The notes beneath the pieces are model-generated. The model worked only from the letters and a program-made list of their open reading frames with translations, ran no database searches and was not told the DNA's origin. From the NCBI RefSeq assembly GCF_963556105.2, contig NZ_OY829945.1:12501-76500 (forward strand): a DNA stretch of 64,000 nt, in the 5' to 3' direction. The DNA comes from an uncultured Tolumonas sp. GTDB taxonomy: Bacteria; Pseudomonadota; Gammaproteobacteria; Enterobacterales; Aeromonadaceae. The translations under genes were made by a program, and so were the position numbers. This document shows, one piece after another, positions 26,034-33,460 of this stretch (position 1 is the stretch's first letter; every line of letters starts with the position of its first letter).

Positions 26034-28022
26034 ATGGCTGAAAGCTTTCCCAACCCCTCCTGGCCGGCGGCACTCCTCCTGGGCTCGGGCCTGCTGGCGG
26101 CGGCGCTCGCCGGCGGGATCCTGTGGCTGCTGCTGGACCGCCGCCGGCTGGAGCGCGAGCTCTCCCTGGCCGCTGCCCGCTACCGGACCTTCTTCGAACA
26201 CGGCGAGGACGGCATCGTGATCCTCGATCCGGCCACCACGCGCATCATCGACTTCAACGAACAGGCCTGCCGCCAGCTGGGCTATACGCGGGCGGAGTTC
26301 GCGCGGCTCAGCCTCCCCGATCTCGAAGCCCAGGAGACGCCCACCGGCTCCCTGGAGCATGTGCGCCGCATCGTGGCCCAGGGCCACGACGACTTCGAGA
26401 CCCTGCAGCGCACCAAGAGCGGCGAGCTCCGGAACGTCCATGTGACCGTGAAGCACATCCGGACGCCGGGCACCGAGATCTACCACTGCATCTGGCGGGA
26501 CATCACCGATCAGAAGCGGGCGGAGCATGCGGAGGCGCGCTCCCGGGAGAGCCTGGCCAGCCTCTTCGAGCACGCGGTGATGGGGCTCTACCGGACGTCC
26601 ATGCAGGGGCGCATCATGATGGCCAACCAGGCCATGTGCCGGATGTTCGGCTACGCCAGCCTCGAGGAGCTGGCCGACTGCCGGCTGGAGGGGAATCCCA
26701 CCTACGATGTGCAGCGCTTCCGCCGGGAACTGGAGGCCCACTCGAAGGTGGAAGGCCTCGAGTCCCAGTGGACGAAGCCCAGCGGCGAGGTGGTCACCCT
26801 CCGGGAGAGCGCGCGCCTCGTCCGGGATGCCTCGGGCAACCCGCTGTACTTCGAGGGAATCGTCGAGGATGTCACGGAGCGCAAGCGGGCCGAGGAGGAG
26901 AAGGCCCGGCTCCAGGCCCAGCTCGTCCAGTCCCAGAAGATGGAGAGCCTGGGGCAGCTGGCCGGCGGGGTGGCCCACGACATGAACAACGTCCTGGGGG
27001 CCATCCTGTTCGCAGCCTCCGCCCAGCGCCAGGAGGAGGATCCGGACAGCGCGGCCTGGTGGGCCTTCGACATGATCACCCAGGCCGCCACCCGGGGCGG
27101 GGAGATGGTGAAGAGCCTGCTGGGGCTGGCCCGCCAGAGTCCGGGGGAGATGCGCGAACTGGACCTGAACCTGGTGCTGGGCGAGGAGCTCCGGCTGCTC
27201 GAGCGCACGACCCTCTCCAGGATCCGCCTCGAGCTGGAGCTGGATCCCACCCTGGGGCCGGTCCGGGGGGACGGGAGCCTCCTGGCCCACGCCTTCATGA
27301 ACCTCTGCATCAACGCCGTGGATGCGATGCCCGAGGGAGGCACGCTCACCCTGCGCACCCGGAACGCCGGAGGCCGGTGGGCCGAGGTCCATGTGGAGGA
27401 CACCGGGACCGGCATGCCCAAGGAGGTGCTGGACAAGGCGATGGATCCCTTCTTCACCACCAAGGAGGTGGGGAAGGGCACCGGGCTGGGGCTCTCCATG
27501 GTCTACGGCACCGTCAATGCCCACAACGGCCAGATGGAGATCCGGAGCGAGCCGGGCCGCGGCACCCAGGTGGTGCTGCGCTTTCCGGTCTGCGAAGCGC
27601 AGGCCCAGGACCCGGCCTGCGAGAGCGGCCCGGGGCCGCTCACGGCATCCCGCCGGCTGCATGTGCTGCTGGTGGACGACGACGAGTTGATCCGGAGGTC
27701 CATGGCGGCGCTCTCGGCCACAGGGCGGCTTGATGTCACCCCGGCCGCCTGCGGCGAGGAGGCGCTGGCCCTGCTGGAGGGCGGGTTGCGGCCGGACGCG
27801 GTGATCCTGGACATGAACATGCCGGGGCTCGGCGGCCAGGGCACGCTTCCCCGGCTCCGGGAGCTCTGCCCGGCGGTGCCGGTCCTCCTCGCCACCGGCC
27901 GGGCGGACCAGACCGCCCAGTCGCTCGCCGGGATCCACCCAGGCGTCTCCCTCATGCCCAAGCCGTTCAGCCACGAGGCCCTCCTCCGCCGGCTCGGGGA
28001 GCTTTGTCCTGCGGGTTCATGA
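26034..28022 (+). CDS. hybrid sensor histidine kinase with two PAS domains and a receiver
   Basis: This 662-residue membrane protein has one membrane segment (about 13-34) and then PAS domains at about 45-165 (RTFFEHGEDGIVILDPATTRIIDFNEQACR) and 175-288 (LFEHAVMGLYRTSMQGRIMMANQAMCRMFGY). The HisKA-type dimerisation helix carries His315 (GGVAHDMNN), and the ATPase part has NAVD (427-430), DTGTGMP and GTGLGLSM (482-489). The C-terminal receiver (about 542-660) has DDD (548-550), phosphoacceptor Asp593 (ILDMNMP) and Lys643 (MPKPF). The VAHDxNN box places it with the NtrB/HisKA family kinases. No response regulator gene is adjacent, so the output partner is unknown. Confidence 0.92.
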   Translation: MAESFPNPSWPAALLLGSGLLAAALAGGILWLLLDRRRLERELSLAAARYRTFFEHGEDGIVILDPATTRIIDFNEQACRQLGYTRAEFARLSLPDLEAQETPTGSLEHVRRIVAQGHDDFETLQRTKSGELRNVHVTVKHIRTPGTEIYHCIWRDITDQKRAEHAEARSRESLASLFEHAVMGLYRTSMQGRIMMANQAMCRMFGYASLEELADCRLEGNPTYDVQRFRRELEAHSKVEGLESQWTKPSGEVVTLRESARLVRDASGNPLYFEGIVEDVTERKRAEEEKARLQAQLVQSQKMESLGQLAGGVAHDMNNVLGAILFAASAQRQEEDPDSAAWWAFDMITQAATRGGEMVKSLLGLARQSPGEMRELDLNLVLGEELRLLERTTLSRIRLELELDPTLGPVRGDGSLLAHAFMNLCINAVDAMPEGGTLTLRTRNAGGRWAEVHVEDTGTGMPKEVLDKAMDPFFTTKEVGKGTGLGLSMVYGTVNAHNGQMEIRSEPGRGTQVVLRFPVCEAQAQDPACESGPGPLTASRRLHVLLVDDDELIRRSMAALSATGRLDVTPAACGEEALALLEGGLRPDAVILDMNMPGLGGQGTLPRLRELCPAVPVLLATGRADQTAQSLAGIHPGVSLMPKPFSHEALLRRLGELCPAGS

Positions 28023-28065
28023 AGCAGGGCCCGTCCCGCGGTAACATGGAGGACGAGGAACACGA

Positions 28066-28452
28066 ATGCTTCGTCCCGAACAACTTGAAGACCAGGTCCA
28101 CTTCCTGCTTTCCACCCTCATCCAGCGGGAGCTCCGCGATCCGGACCTCGGCTTCGTGACGCTCACGGCCGTGCGCCTGACGGGCGACCGCAGCATGGCG
28201 AGGGTCTACTACACCGTGCTGGGCGACGAGGAGCAGAGCGGGAAGACCCGCAAGGCGCTCGGTCGGGCCGCCGGCTTCCTGCGCACCCAGCTGGCCCAGC
28301 GCCTGAAGATGCGGCGCGTTCCCGAGCTGCGCTTCTTCCCCGATACGACCCTCGAGGAGGGCAACCGCATGGAGAGCCTCTTCGCCGAGATCCGGAAGGA
28401 GGAGGAGGAACACCCCAGGGAAGCTGCAGGCGCGGACGATCCCGAGGCATGA
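28066..28452 (+). CDS. rbfA: ribosome-binding factor A
   Basis: The 128-residue KH-fold protein matures the 16S rRNA 5' end and is needed for 30S assembly and cold growth. The N-terminal LIQRELRDPDLGFVTLTAVRLTGDRSMARVYYTVLG and the central LGRAAGFLRTQLAQRLKMRRVPELRFFPDTTLEEGNRMESLF match RbfA throughout, including the signature VPELRF. The tail is short and acidic. GGAGGACGAGG precedes the ATG. It overlaps truB by ATGA, and rbfA-truB is a common bacterial pair. Confidence 0.95.
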   Translation: MLRPEQLEDQVHFLLSTLIQRELRDPDLGFVTLTAVRLTGDRSMARVYYTVLGDEEQSGKTRKALGRAAGFLRTQLAQRLKMRRVPELRFFPDTTLEEGNRMESLFAEIRKEEEEHPREAAGADDPEA

Positions 28453-29337
28453 AGTCCGGCATCCACCTGGCCCACAAGCGCGTGGGGGAGAGCAGCTTCG
28501 ATGTGGTGCGCGGCTTCAAGCACCAGGCGTACGAGGAGGGGCTGAAGAAGTTCGCCCTGGGCCACGGCGGCACCCTGGACCCCTTCGCCGAAGGGCTCCT
28601 GCTGGTGCTGGCGGGACAGGCCACCCGGCTCATGGAGCTGATGCACCCCCTGCCGAAGACCTACCGGGCCGAGGTGGCGTGGGGCACGGAGACCGACACC
28701 TGCGATCACCTGGGGCTGCCTGTGTTCCAGGGCCCGCCTCCCGCATGCGGAGGGCCTGGACGAGGCCCTGGCCGCCTTCCTGGGCTGGCAGGACCAGGTA
28801 CCGCCCGCCACCTGCGCCAAGAAGATCGACGGCGAGGCCGCCTACAAGAAGGCCCACCGCGGCGAGACCGTCGAGCTGCCCCCGTCCAGGGTCTATCTCC
28901 ACGCGGCCCGCTGGCTGGCCCACGATCTGCCCCGCGCCTCCACCCTGGAGATCACCTGCCGGGGCGGCTACTACGTGCGCAGCCTGGCCCGGGACCTGGG
29001 GCGGAGGCTGGGCTGCGGCGCCCACCTGGCCCGGCTCCACCGCACCGCCATCGGTCCCTGGGCCGATCCCGGCGAAGGCGGCTCCGCCCTGCTGGAAGGC
29101 GAGGCCCTGGTGCCCTGGTGCCCGGCCCGGCGGCTCACCGCCGCCGAGGCGGAGGATCTGAAGTTCGGGCGGCCCATCCCCCTGGGTGACCTGGAGTCCC
29201 CGGGCTGGCCCTGGCCCGAGGGCTTCCCGGATCCCGGGGCCCCGGTCCGCGGGCTCCACGGAGACCGGCTGGTCGCCCTCCTGCGGGAAAAGGAGGGCGC
29301 GTACTGGACCGTGGCCAACCTCCGGGGGGGGCTCTGA
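28449..29337 (+). pseudogene. truB: tRNA pseudouridine-55 synthase, one frameshift
   Basis: TruB makes pseudouridine 55 in the T-loop of tRNAs. The N-terminal part has GHGGTLDPFAEGLLLVLAG with catalytic Asp44 and the TYRAEVAWGTETDTCDHLG stretch. The frame breaks near 28741-28746: after the codons for PVFQGPPP the protein continues in another frame as HAEGLDEALAAFLGW, then VPPATCAKKIDGEAAYKKAHRGE, VYLHAARW, GGYYVRSLARDLGRRL and a PUA-like C-terminus ending at 29337. Deleting a single base (the G after cctccc) restores a 295-residue TruB. Because the rest is perfectly preserved and the gene is rarely lost, I suspect a sequence error. It overlaps rbfA by four bases. Confidence 0.88.
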
Positions 29338-29638
29338 ACATTCTGAGTCCGAATCGTAATAGTGAATCATTTTCGATTTTTGGACTTGCCCTTGCCCTGA
29401 ACGTGGGCCATCCTGATCCTGGACCATGGGAAAGGAGGACCCGGTGCAGCACCGACATGCCATCGACGAGCCTCCTTCGTCTCCGGACCGCGCGCTGAAG
29501 CGCTAGCGCACGGTCCATCCTCCGTACGGGCCGAACCTTGGCCCGCCGTCCGTCTGTACGCCCTGGCGTGCTGGCGGGCCGCGGGACCTGACCCGTTCTC
29601 CTGAAACCTCCCGTTCATCACCCGGAGGGGGTCCTCCC
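29338..29638 (+). promoter_or_regulatory. AT-rich promoter island and structured leader of the Mg2+ operon
   Basis: No gene lies in these 301 bases. 29338-29392 is strikingly AT-rich (gaatcgtaatagtgaatcat and attttcgattttt), a likely promoter and metalloregulator target. Then several GC hairpins follow in series: gacga/tcgtc at about 29465-29481, ggaccg/cggtcc at about 29488-29515, cgggcc/ggcccg at about 29526-29544 and acgcc/ggcgt near 29558-29569. GGAGGGGG lies just upstream of the ATG at 29639. The arrangement suits a cis-acting leader, but I could not match M-box or yybP-ykoY consensus segments. Confidence 0.45.
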
Positions 29639-31009
29639 ATGTACTTCCTGAGCAAGACCTTTCATCAGCTCGAGCGCTGGCGGCGCCGGCTGCTCATCTT
29701 CCTCGCCGTCCTCGGCCCCGGGATCATTGTCATGGTCGCCGACAACGATGCCGGCGGCATCTCCACCTATGCGGTCACCGGCTCCAAGTACGGCATGAGG
29801 CTGCTGTGGATCTTCATCATCCTGATCCCCATGGCGTATTACGTGCAGGAAATGACCGTTCGCCTGGGTGCCGTGACAAAACGCGGGCACGCCGAGGCGA
29901 TCTTCGAGGGTTTCGGCCCGTTCTGGGGCTGGTTCTCCATCGCCGACCTGGCCATCACCAACTGGCTCACCCTGATCACCGAATACATCGGGATGATCAC
30001 CGCGGGCGCCATGTTCGGCATTCCGCCCATCGTCACCTTCGTCGGGGTGACCTTGATCCTGTTCGGCGTCGTGCTCTCGGGCAAGTACTGGACGTTCGAA
30101 AAACTCACGCTGTTCTTCTGCCTCTTCAACCTCGTCTACATCCCGGCGGCGTTCTGGGCCATGAAGACCCCGTCGGCCCCCGGCTGGGGCGTCGTGGGCC
30201 ACGGCCTCATCCCGAGCCTGCCGGCCGGGCTGGACCTGGACGCGGCGGGACAGCTCATCCACATACCGGGCGGGATCTCCGGGACCCTGCTCTTCATCCT
30301 GCTGGCCAACATCGGGACTACCATCGCGCCGTGGATGATCTTCTTCCAGCAGAGCGCCGTGGTGGACAAGGGGCTCGATATCCACGACATCCGGATGGGC
30401 AAGCTGGAGACCCTGGTGGGCTCCATCCTCACCTGCCTGGTGGCCGCGTTCATCATCATCACGACGGCCGCGGCCCTGCACCACCACACCCCCCCCATCG
30501 TGGTGGACGACGCGGCCAGGACCGCGGACGCCCTGACGCCGCTGCTGCCCCACGGCCAGGGCGAGCTGGCGCGCAAGCTGTTCGCCATCGGGCTGTTCGA
30601 TGCCGGCTTCCTGGGCGCGCTCTGCATCTCCCTGTCCAGCAGCTGGGCTGTGGGCGAGGTGTTCGGCTGGGCCCACAGCCTGAACAAGAGTGTGAAGGAC
30701 GCGCCCTGGTTCTACGTGATCTACCTGGGCATGCTCATCACCTCCGGGGCCGTGGTGCTCATCCCGAAGGCGCCCCTGGTGATGATCACCATGTTCGTGC
30801 AGGTGGTGGCGGTGACCCTGCTGCCATCCGCCCTCATCTTCCTGATCCTGATCCTGAACGACGAGCAGTTCATGGGAAAACATGTGAGCAGCCGCTCCCA
30901 GAACGTCATCAACTGGTCCATCGTGATCTTCGTCTCCCTCATGTCGACGCTGTTCGCCGTTTCCACGCTGTTCCCGGGATTCCTGGAACACCTGTCCGGG
31001 AGGGTCTGA
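29639..31009 (+). CDS. NRAMP-family divalent metal transporter, probable Mg2+ type
   Basis: The 456-residue protein has about 11 membrane segments in the NRAMP fold. In helix 1 the usual DPGN is DNDAGG (VADNDAGGIST, about 37-47), and in helix 6 the MPH motif of Mn/Fe carriers is replaced by TTIAPWMIFFQQS (about 228-240). Loss of the metal-binding Met and Asn is the mark of NRAMP-related magnesium transporters described in bacteria; assigning Mg2+ here is inference from these motifs and from the neighbour with an MgtE domain. GGAGGGGG precedes the start. The TGA overlaps the next ATG by one base (TGATG), so the two genes are coupled. Confidence 0.88.
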   Translation: MYFLSKTFHQLERWRRRLLIFLAVLGPGIIVMVADNDAGGISTYAVTGSKYGMRLLWIFIILIPMAYYVQEMTVRLGAVTKRGHAEAIFEGFGPFWGWFSIADLAITNWLTLITEYIGMITAGAMFGIPPIVTFVGVTLILFGVVLSGKYWTFEKLTLFFCLFNLVYIPAAFWAMKTPSAPGWGVVGHGLIPSLPAGLDLDAAGQLIHIPGGISGTLLFILLANIGTTIAPWMIFFQQSAVVDKGLDIHDIRMGKLETLVGSILTCLVAAFIIITTAAALHHHTPPIVVDDAARTADALTPLLPHGQGELARKLFAIGLFDAGFLGALCISLSSSWAVGEVFGWAHSLNKSVKDAPWFYVIYLGMLITSGAVVLIPKAPLVMITMFVQVVAVTLLPSALIFLILILNDEQFMGKHVSSRSQNVINWSIVIFVSLMSTLFAVSTLFPGFLEHLSGRV

Positions 31010-32274
31010 TGACTGCGCATGTGAACACCTCGCCAGAGTTCCGGAGCCTCTACTTCTCCCGCGTGTTCAAGAAGCCCGTGCGGATCCAGGGCCGCCGCCG
31101 CCGGCACGGCCGGGCCTCGGACATCGTCTTCGCCCTGCAGGAGCCCCTGCCGAAGGCCGTGGGGCTCTTCCTCGACCGCGGCTGGGGCAAGCCCACCGAG
31201 TTCATCCCCTGGGACCGGGTCAAGGCCATGGACGAGACGGGAGTCACGGTGCTCCCACCGGACGAGGGCGACCGCTATCCCGCCTTCCAGGACCAGCCGG
31301 GCTGGATCCTGGCGGACAAGCACCTGATGGGCCGCACCATCCTGGACATCGATGACCGCGACATCGAGGTGGTGAACGATGTCCTGATGCAGGAGTCCGC
31401 CGACGGCTGGCTGCTCGCCGCCGTGGACGCCTCCTTCAATGGCTGGTTCCGGAAGTGGGGCCTGGAGAGCCTGACCAGCCTGATCAAGGACGACCTCATC
31501 GCCTGGAAGTGGGTGCAGCCCCTGTCCGTGGAGGATGCGGCCGCGACCGACCGCCTCCAGCTGTCCGTCACCAAGGAGCAGCTGCACGATCTCCCGAAGG
31601 AAGACCTGGCCGACGCCCTGGAGGAGTTGTCCGGCCCGGAGCAGGAAGCCCTCTTCTCCGCCCTCGAGCCCGGGAAGGCCGCCGAGACCCTCTCGGAGGC
31701 CGAGCCGCGGGCCCAGCGCCAGATCATCGCCCACCTGCGCGAGGAACGGGCCCGGAACATCCTGGCCAGCCTCTCCACGCCGCAGCTCGTGGATCTGCTC
31801 ACGGTGCTGCCCCACGAGGACGCCCGGGAGCTGGTGGAACTGCTCCCGGATCAGCGCCGGGCGCGGGTTCAGGCCCTCCTCTCCGAGCGCGAAGTGACGG
31901 CCCTGGACTTCATGTCCCGCACGTTCCTGACGGTGGTCCCCCTTGCCACCGTCCGGGAGGCCCAGGCGCTGGTCCGGGATTCCGGGTTCGAGTACCACGA
32001 CATCTCCTACCTCTACGTGGTGGATCCGCAGGACCAGGCCCTGCTGGGCGTCGTGGACGCCCGCCAGCTCCTGGTCGAGCCCGAGTCGACCGTGCTGGAG
32101 CAGGTCATGACCAGCCCGGCCGTGGCGGCCGATGCGGATGCGATCCGCGAGGACCTCACCACGCTGTTCCAGAAGTACCACTACCGGATGCTCCCCGTGG
32201 TGGATGCGGAGGACCGCATCCAGGGCGTCATCCGCTACAACGACGTCATGACGAGCGCCGGCGCGCGCGCATAG
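31009..32274 (+). CDS. soluble PRC-barrel, MgtE_N, CBS-domain protein
   Basis: The 421-residue protein lacks any membrane segment. Residues about 10-150 contain two PRC-barrel-like stretches (ASDIVFALQEPLPKAVGLF and GRTILDIDDRDIEVVNDVLM). Residues about 185-285 are an MgtE N-terminal superhelix (LHDLPKEDLADALEELSGPEQEALFSAL and LLTVLPHEDARELVELLP). Residues about 295-418 are a CBS pair (ALDFMSRTFLTVVPLATVREA and VMTSPAVAADADAIREDLTTLFQKY). It is like the cytosolic Mg2+ sensor of MgtE without the channel. Its position next to the NRAMP-like carrier suggests that it gates or regulates that transporter according to cytosolic Mg2+. Confidence 0.87.
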   Translation: MTAHVNTSPEFRSLYFSRVFKKPVRIQGRRRRHGRASDIVFALQEPLPKAVGLFLDRGWGKPTEFIPWDRVKAMDETGVTVLPPDEGDRYPAFQDQPGWILADKHLMGRTILDIDDRDIEVVNDVLMQESADGWLLAAVDASFNGWFRKWGLESLTSLIKDDLIAWKWVQPLSVEDAAATDRLQLSVTKEQLHDLPKEDLADALEELSGPEQEALFSALEPGKAAETLSEAEPRAQRQIIAHLREERARNILASLSTPQLVDLLTVLPHEDARELVELLPDQRRARVQALLSEREVTALDFMSRTFLTVVPLATVREAQALVRDSGFEYHDISYLYVVDPQDQALLGVVDARQLLVEPESTVLEQVMTSPAVAADADAIREDLTTLFQKYHYRMLPVVDAEDRIQGVIRYNDVMTSAGARA

Positions 32275-32283
32275 GAGATCGAG

Positions 32284-32394
32284 ATGCCGCGAGTGAAACT
32301 GACCCGCTCCACGAAGTTCGCCCTCTACTTCCTGAGGTTCTACCTCGTGTTCCTGATGCTGCTGCTGGCCGTGCGCTTCGTGAAGGCGTTCTGA
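32284..32394 (+). CDS. 36-residue single-span membrane peptide
   Basis: A short frame beginning MPRVKLTRSTKF encodes a basic N-terminus (Arg3, Lys5, Arg8, Lys11) followed by a hydrophobic helix (about 12-31, ALYFLRFYLVFLMLLLAV) and RFVKAF. AGGAGA lies five bases before the ATG, inside the stop region of the PRC-MgtE_N-CBS gene, and the gap is nine bases, so it is probably translated from the same mRNA. Small single-span peptides often modulate transporters; a role as an accessory to the NRAMP-like carrier is inference. The CACCAAG repeat begins ten bases after its stop. Confidence 0.65.
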   Translation: MPRVKLTRSTKFALYFLRFYLVFLMLLLAVRFVKAF

Positions 32395-32403
32395 TCCAGC
32401 GGA

Positions 32404-32524
32404 AAAGCCCTGCCACCAAGAACACCAAGAACAGATCACCAAGGGGCGCCAGGAAAAGCATTCAATCTTTTGCTTTTCTGGGTGCCCTTGGTGCGCACCT
32501 GGCGACCTTGGTGGCAAGGCCTTT
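32404..32524. repeat. CACCAAG-type palindromic intergenic repeat, copy 2
   Basis: A 121-bp imperfect inverted repeat. The left arm (about 32404-32460) carries gccaccaag, aacaccaag, atcaccaag, and gcgccagg units with terminal aaagcc; the right arm (about 32470-32524) carries the complements ending cttggtggcaaggccttt. The central loop is near ttcaatctt (32461-32469). It has the same unit and build as the element at 6714-6836 and likewise lies between two convergent genes, here the membrane peptide gene and nadK. Confidence 0.8.
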
Positions 32525-32556
32525 GCTTTCCCACTGCGAAGGGTTGAGGTCCAGTC

Positions 32557-33438
32557 CTACCGGTGGTTCCAGTGCAGCTTCTCCTGGAGCACGCTGAAGA
32601 AGGGCAGGTCGGGATTCTGGAGCAGCGTGATGCGGTGCCGGGACTTCCGGAGCTTGATCCGGTCCTCGGGCGCCAGGGGGAACTCCAGCTGGCCGTCCAG
32701 GGTCAGGTGGGAGTTCGGCGCATCCCCCAGGATCAGGGTCACGGAGAGGTCCGCCGGGATCACCGTGGGGCGCAGGTTCAAGGTGTGAGGACAGATGGGC
32801 GCGATGACCCAGGCGTCCATGGCCGGGTGCAGGATCGGCCCGCCCGCCGAAAGGGCGTAGGCGGTGGAGCCGGTGGGCGTGGCGACGATCAGGCCGTCCG
32901 CCCGCATGATGGCGGCCTCCATGCCCTCCACCCGCAGCCGGAAGTCCATGATCCGGGCCATGGCTCCCTTGTGGATCACCGCGTCGTTCATCACCGCCTG
33001 CTTGGCCAGGATCCGGTCGTCCCGCTGCAGCTCCGCGTAGAGCATGATCCGCTCCTCGCGGGGCAGCCGCCCCTCGAAGTAGGCCTCGACAGTCTCCCGG
33101 GCCTCGCTGGCGGGGTGGGGGGTCAGGAAGCCCAGGGTGCCCAGGTTCACGCCCAGGATCGGCGTTCCCAGGATGCCCACGCTCCGGGCCGCCGAGAGCA
33201 GGGTGCCGTCGCCTCCCAGTACCAGGCACAGGTCCGGTGCCTCCACCCCCACGAAATAGAGCGGATCCGCCCTGAACCTGCTTTCGGGAAAGCCCGCCTG
33301 GCGCCAGAAGACCGAGAGGGCCCGGCTGCCGGTGGCCGTCCAGCCGCGCTCCAGGAAGGAGGGGACGACGGCCTGAAGCGTAGCGGCGAGCTTCTCGGAC
33401 TTGGTCTTGGCGACGATCGCGACGACGGGGTTGGGCAT
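32557..33438 (-). CDS. nadK: NAD kinase
   Basis: The 293-residue enzyme phosphorylates NAD to NADP. It has the family's GGDGTLLSAAR motif (about 76-86), NLGTLGFLTPHP (about 97-108), VMNDAVIHKGAMARIMDFRLRVEG and DGLIVATPTGSTAYALSAGGPILHP (about 175-199). The start at 33438 gives normal length; there is no Shine-Dalgarno site, but TACCCT sits at -12 to -7, fitting a leaderless mRNA. It diverges from the penicillin-binding protein gene with only 22 bp between start codons. Confidence 0.95.
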   Translation of the reverse strand: MPNPVVAIVAKTKSEKLAATLQAVVPSFLERGWTATGSRALSVFWRQAGFPESRFRADPLYFVGVEAPDLCLVLGGDGTLLSAARSVGILGTPILGVNLGTLGFLTPHPASEARETVEAYFEGRLPREERIMLYAELQRDDRILAKQAVMNDAVIHKGAMARIMDFRLRVEGMEAAIMRADGLIVATPTGSTAYALSAGGPILHPAMDAWVIAPICPHTLNLRPTVIPADLSVTLILGDAPNSHLTLDGQLEFPLAPEDRIKLRKSRHRITLLQNPDLPFFSVLQEKLHWNHR

Positions 33439-33444
33439 TGACCT

Positions 33445-33454
33445 AGGGTAACCT
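33445..33454. promoter_or_regulatory. overlapping divergent -10 boxes of nadK and the PBP gene
   Basis: Within the 22-bp gap between two divergent ATGs, TACCCT (minus strand, 33445-33450) lies exactly at -12 to -7 of nadK, and TAACCT (plus strand, 33449-33454) lies exactly at -12 to -7 of the PBP gene. Both have the TAnnnT pattern of leaderless promoters and overlap by two bases, so polymerase could serve only one at a time. The PBP start also has a GGGAGG abutting it. Confidence 0.45.
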
Positions 33455-33460
33455 GGGAGG

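Noticed and set aside
29390-29638. M-box or yybP-ykoY riboswitch
   Set aside because: The conserved segments of either class could not be found; I kept only a structured-leader claim.
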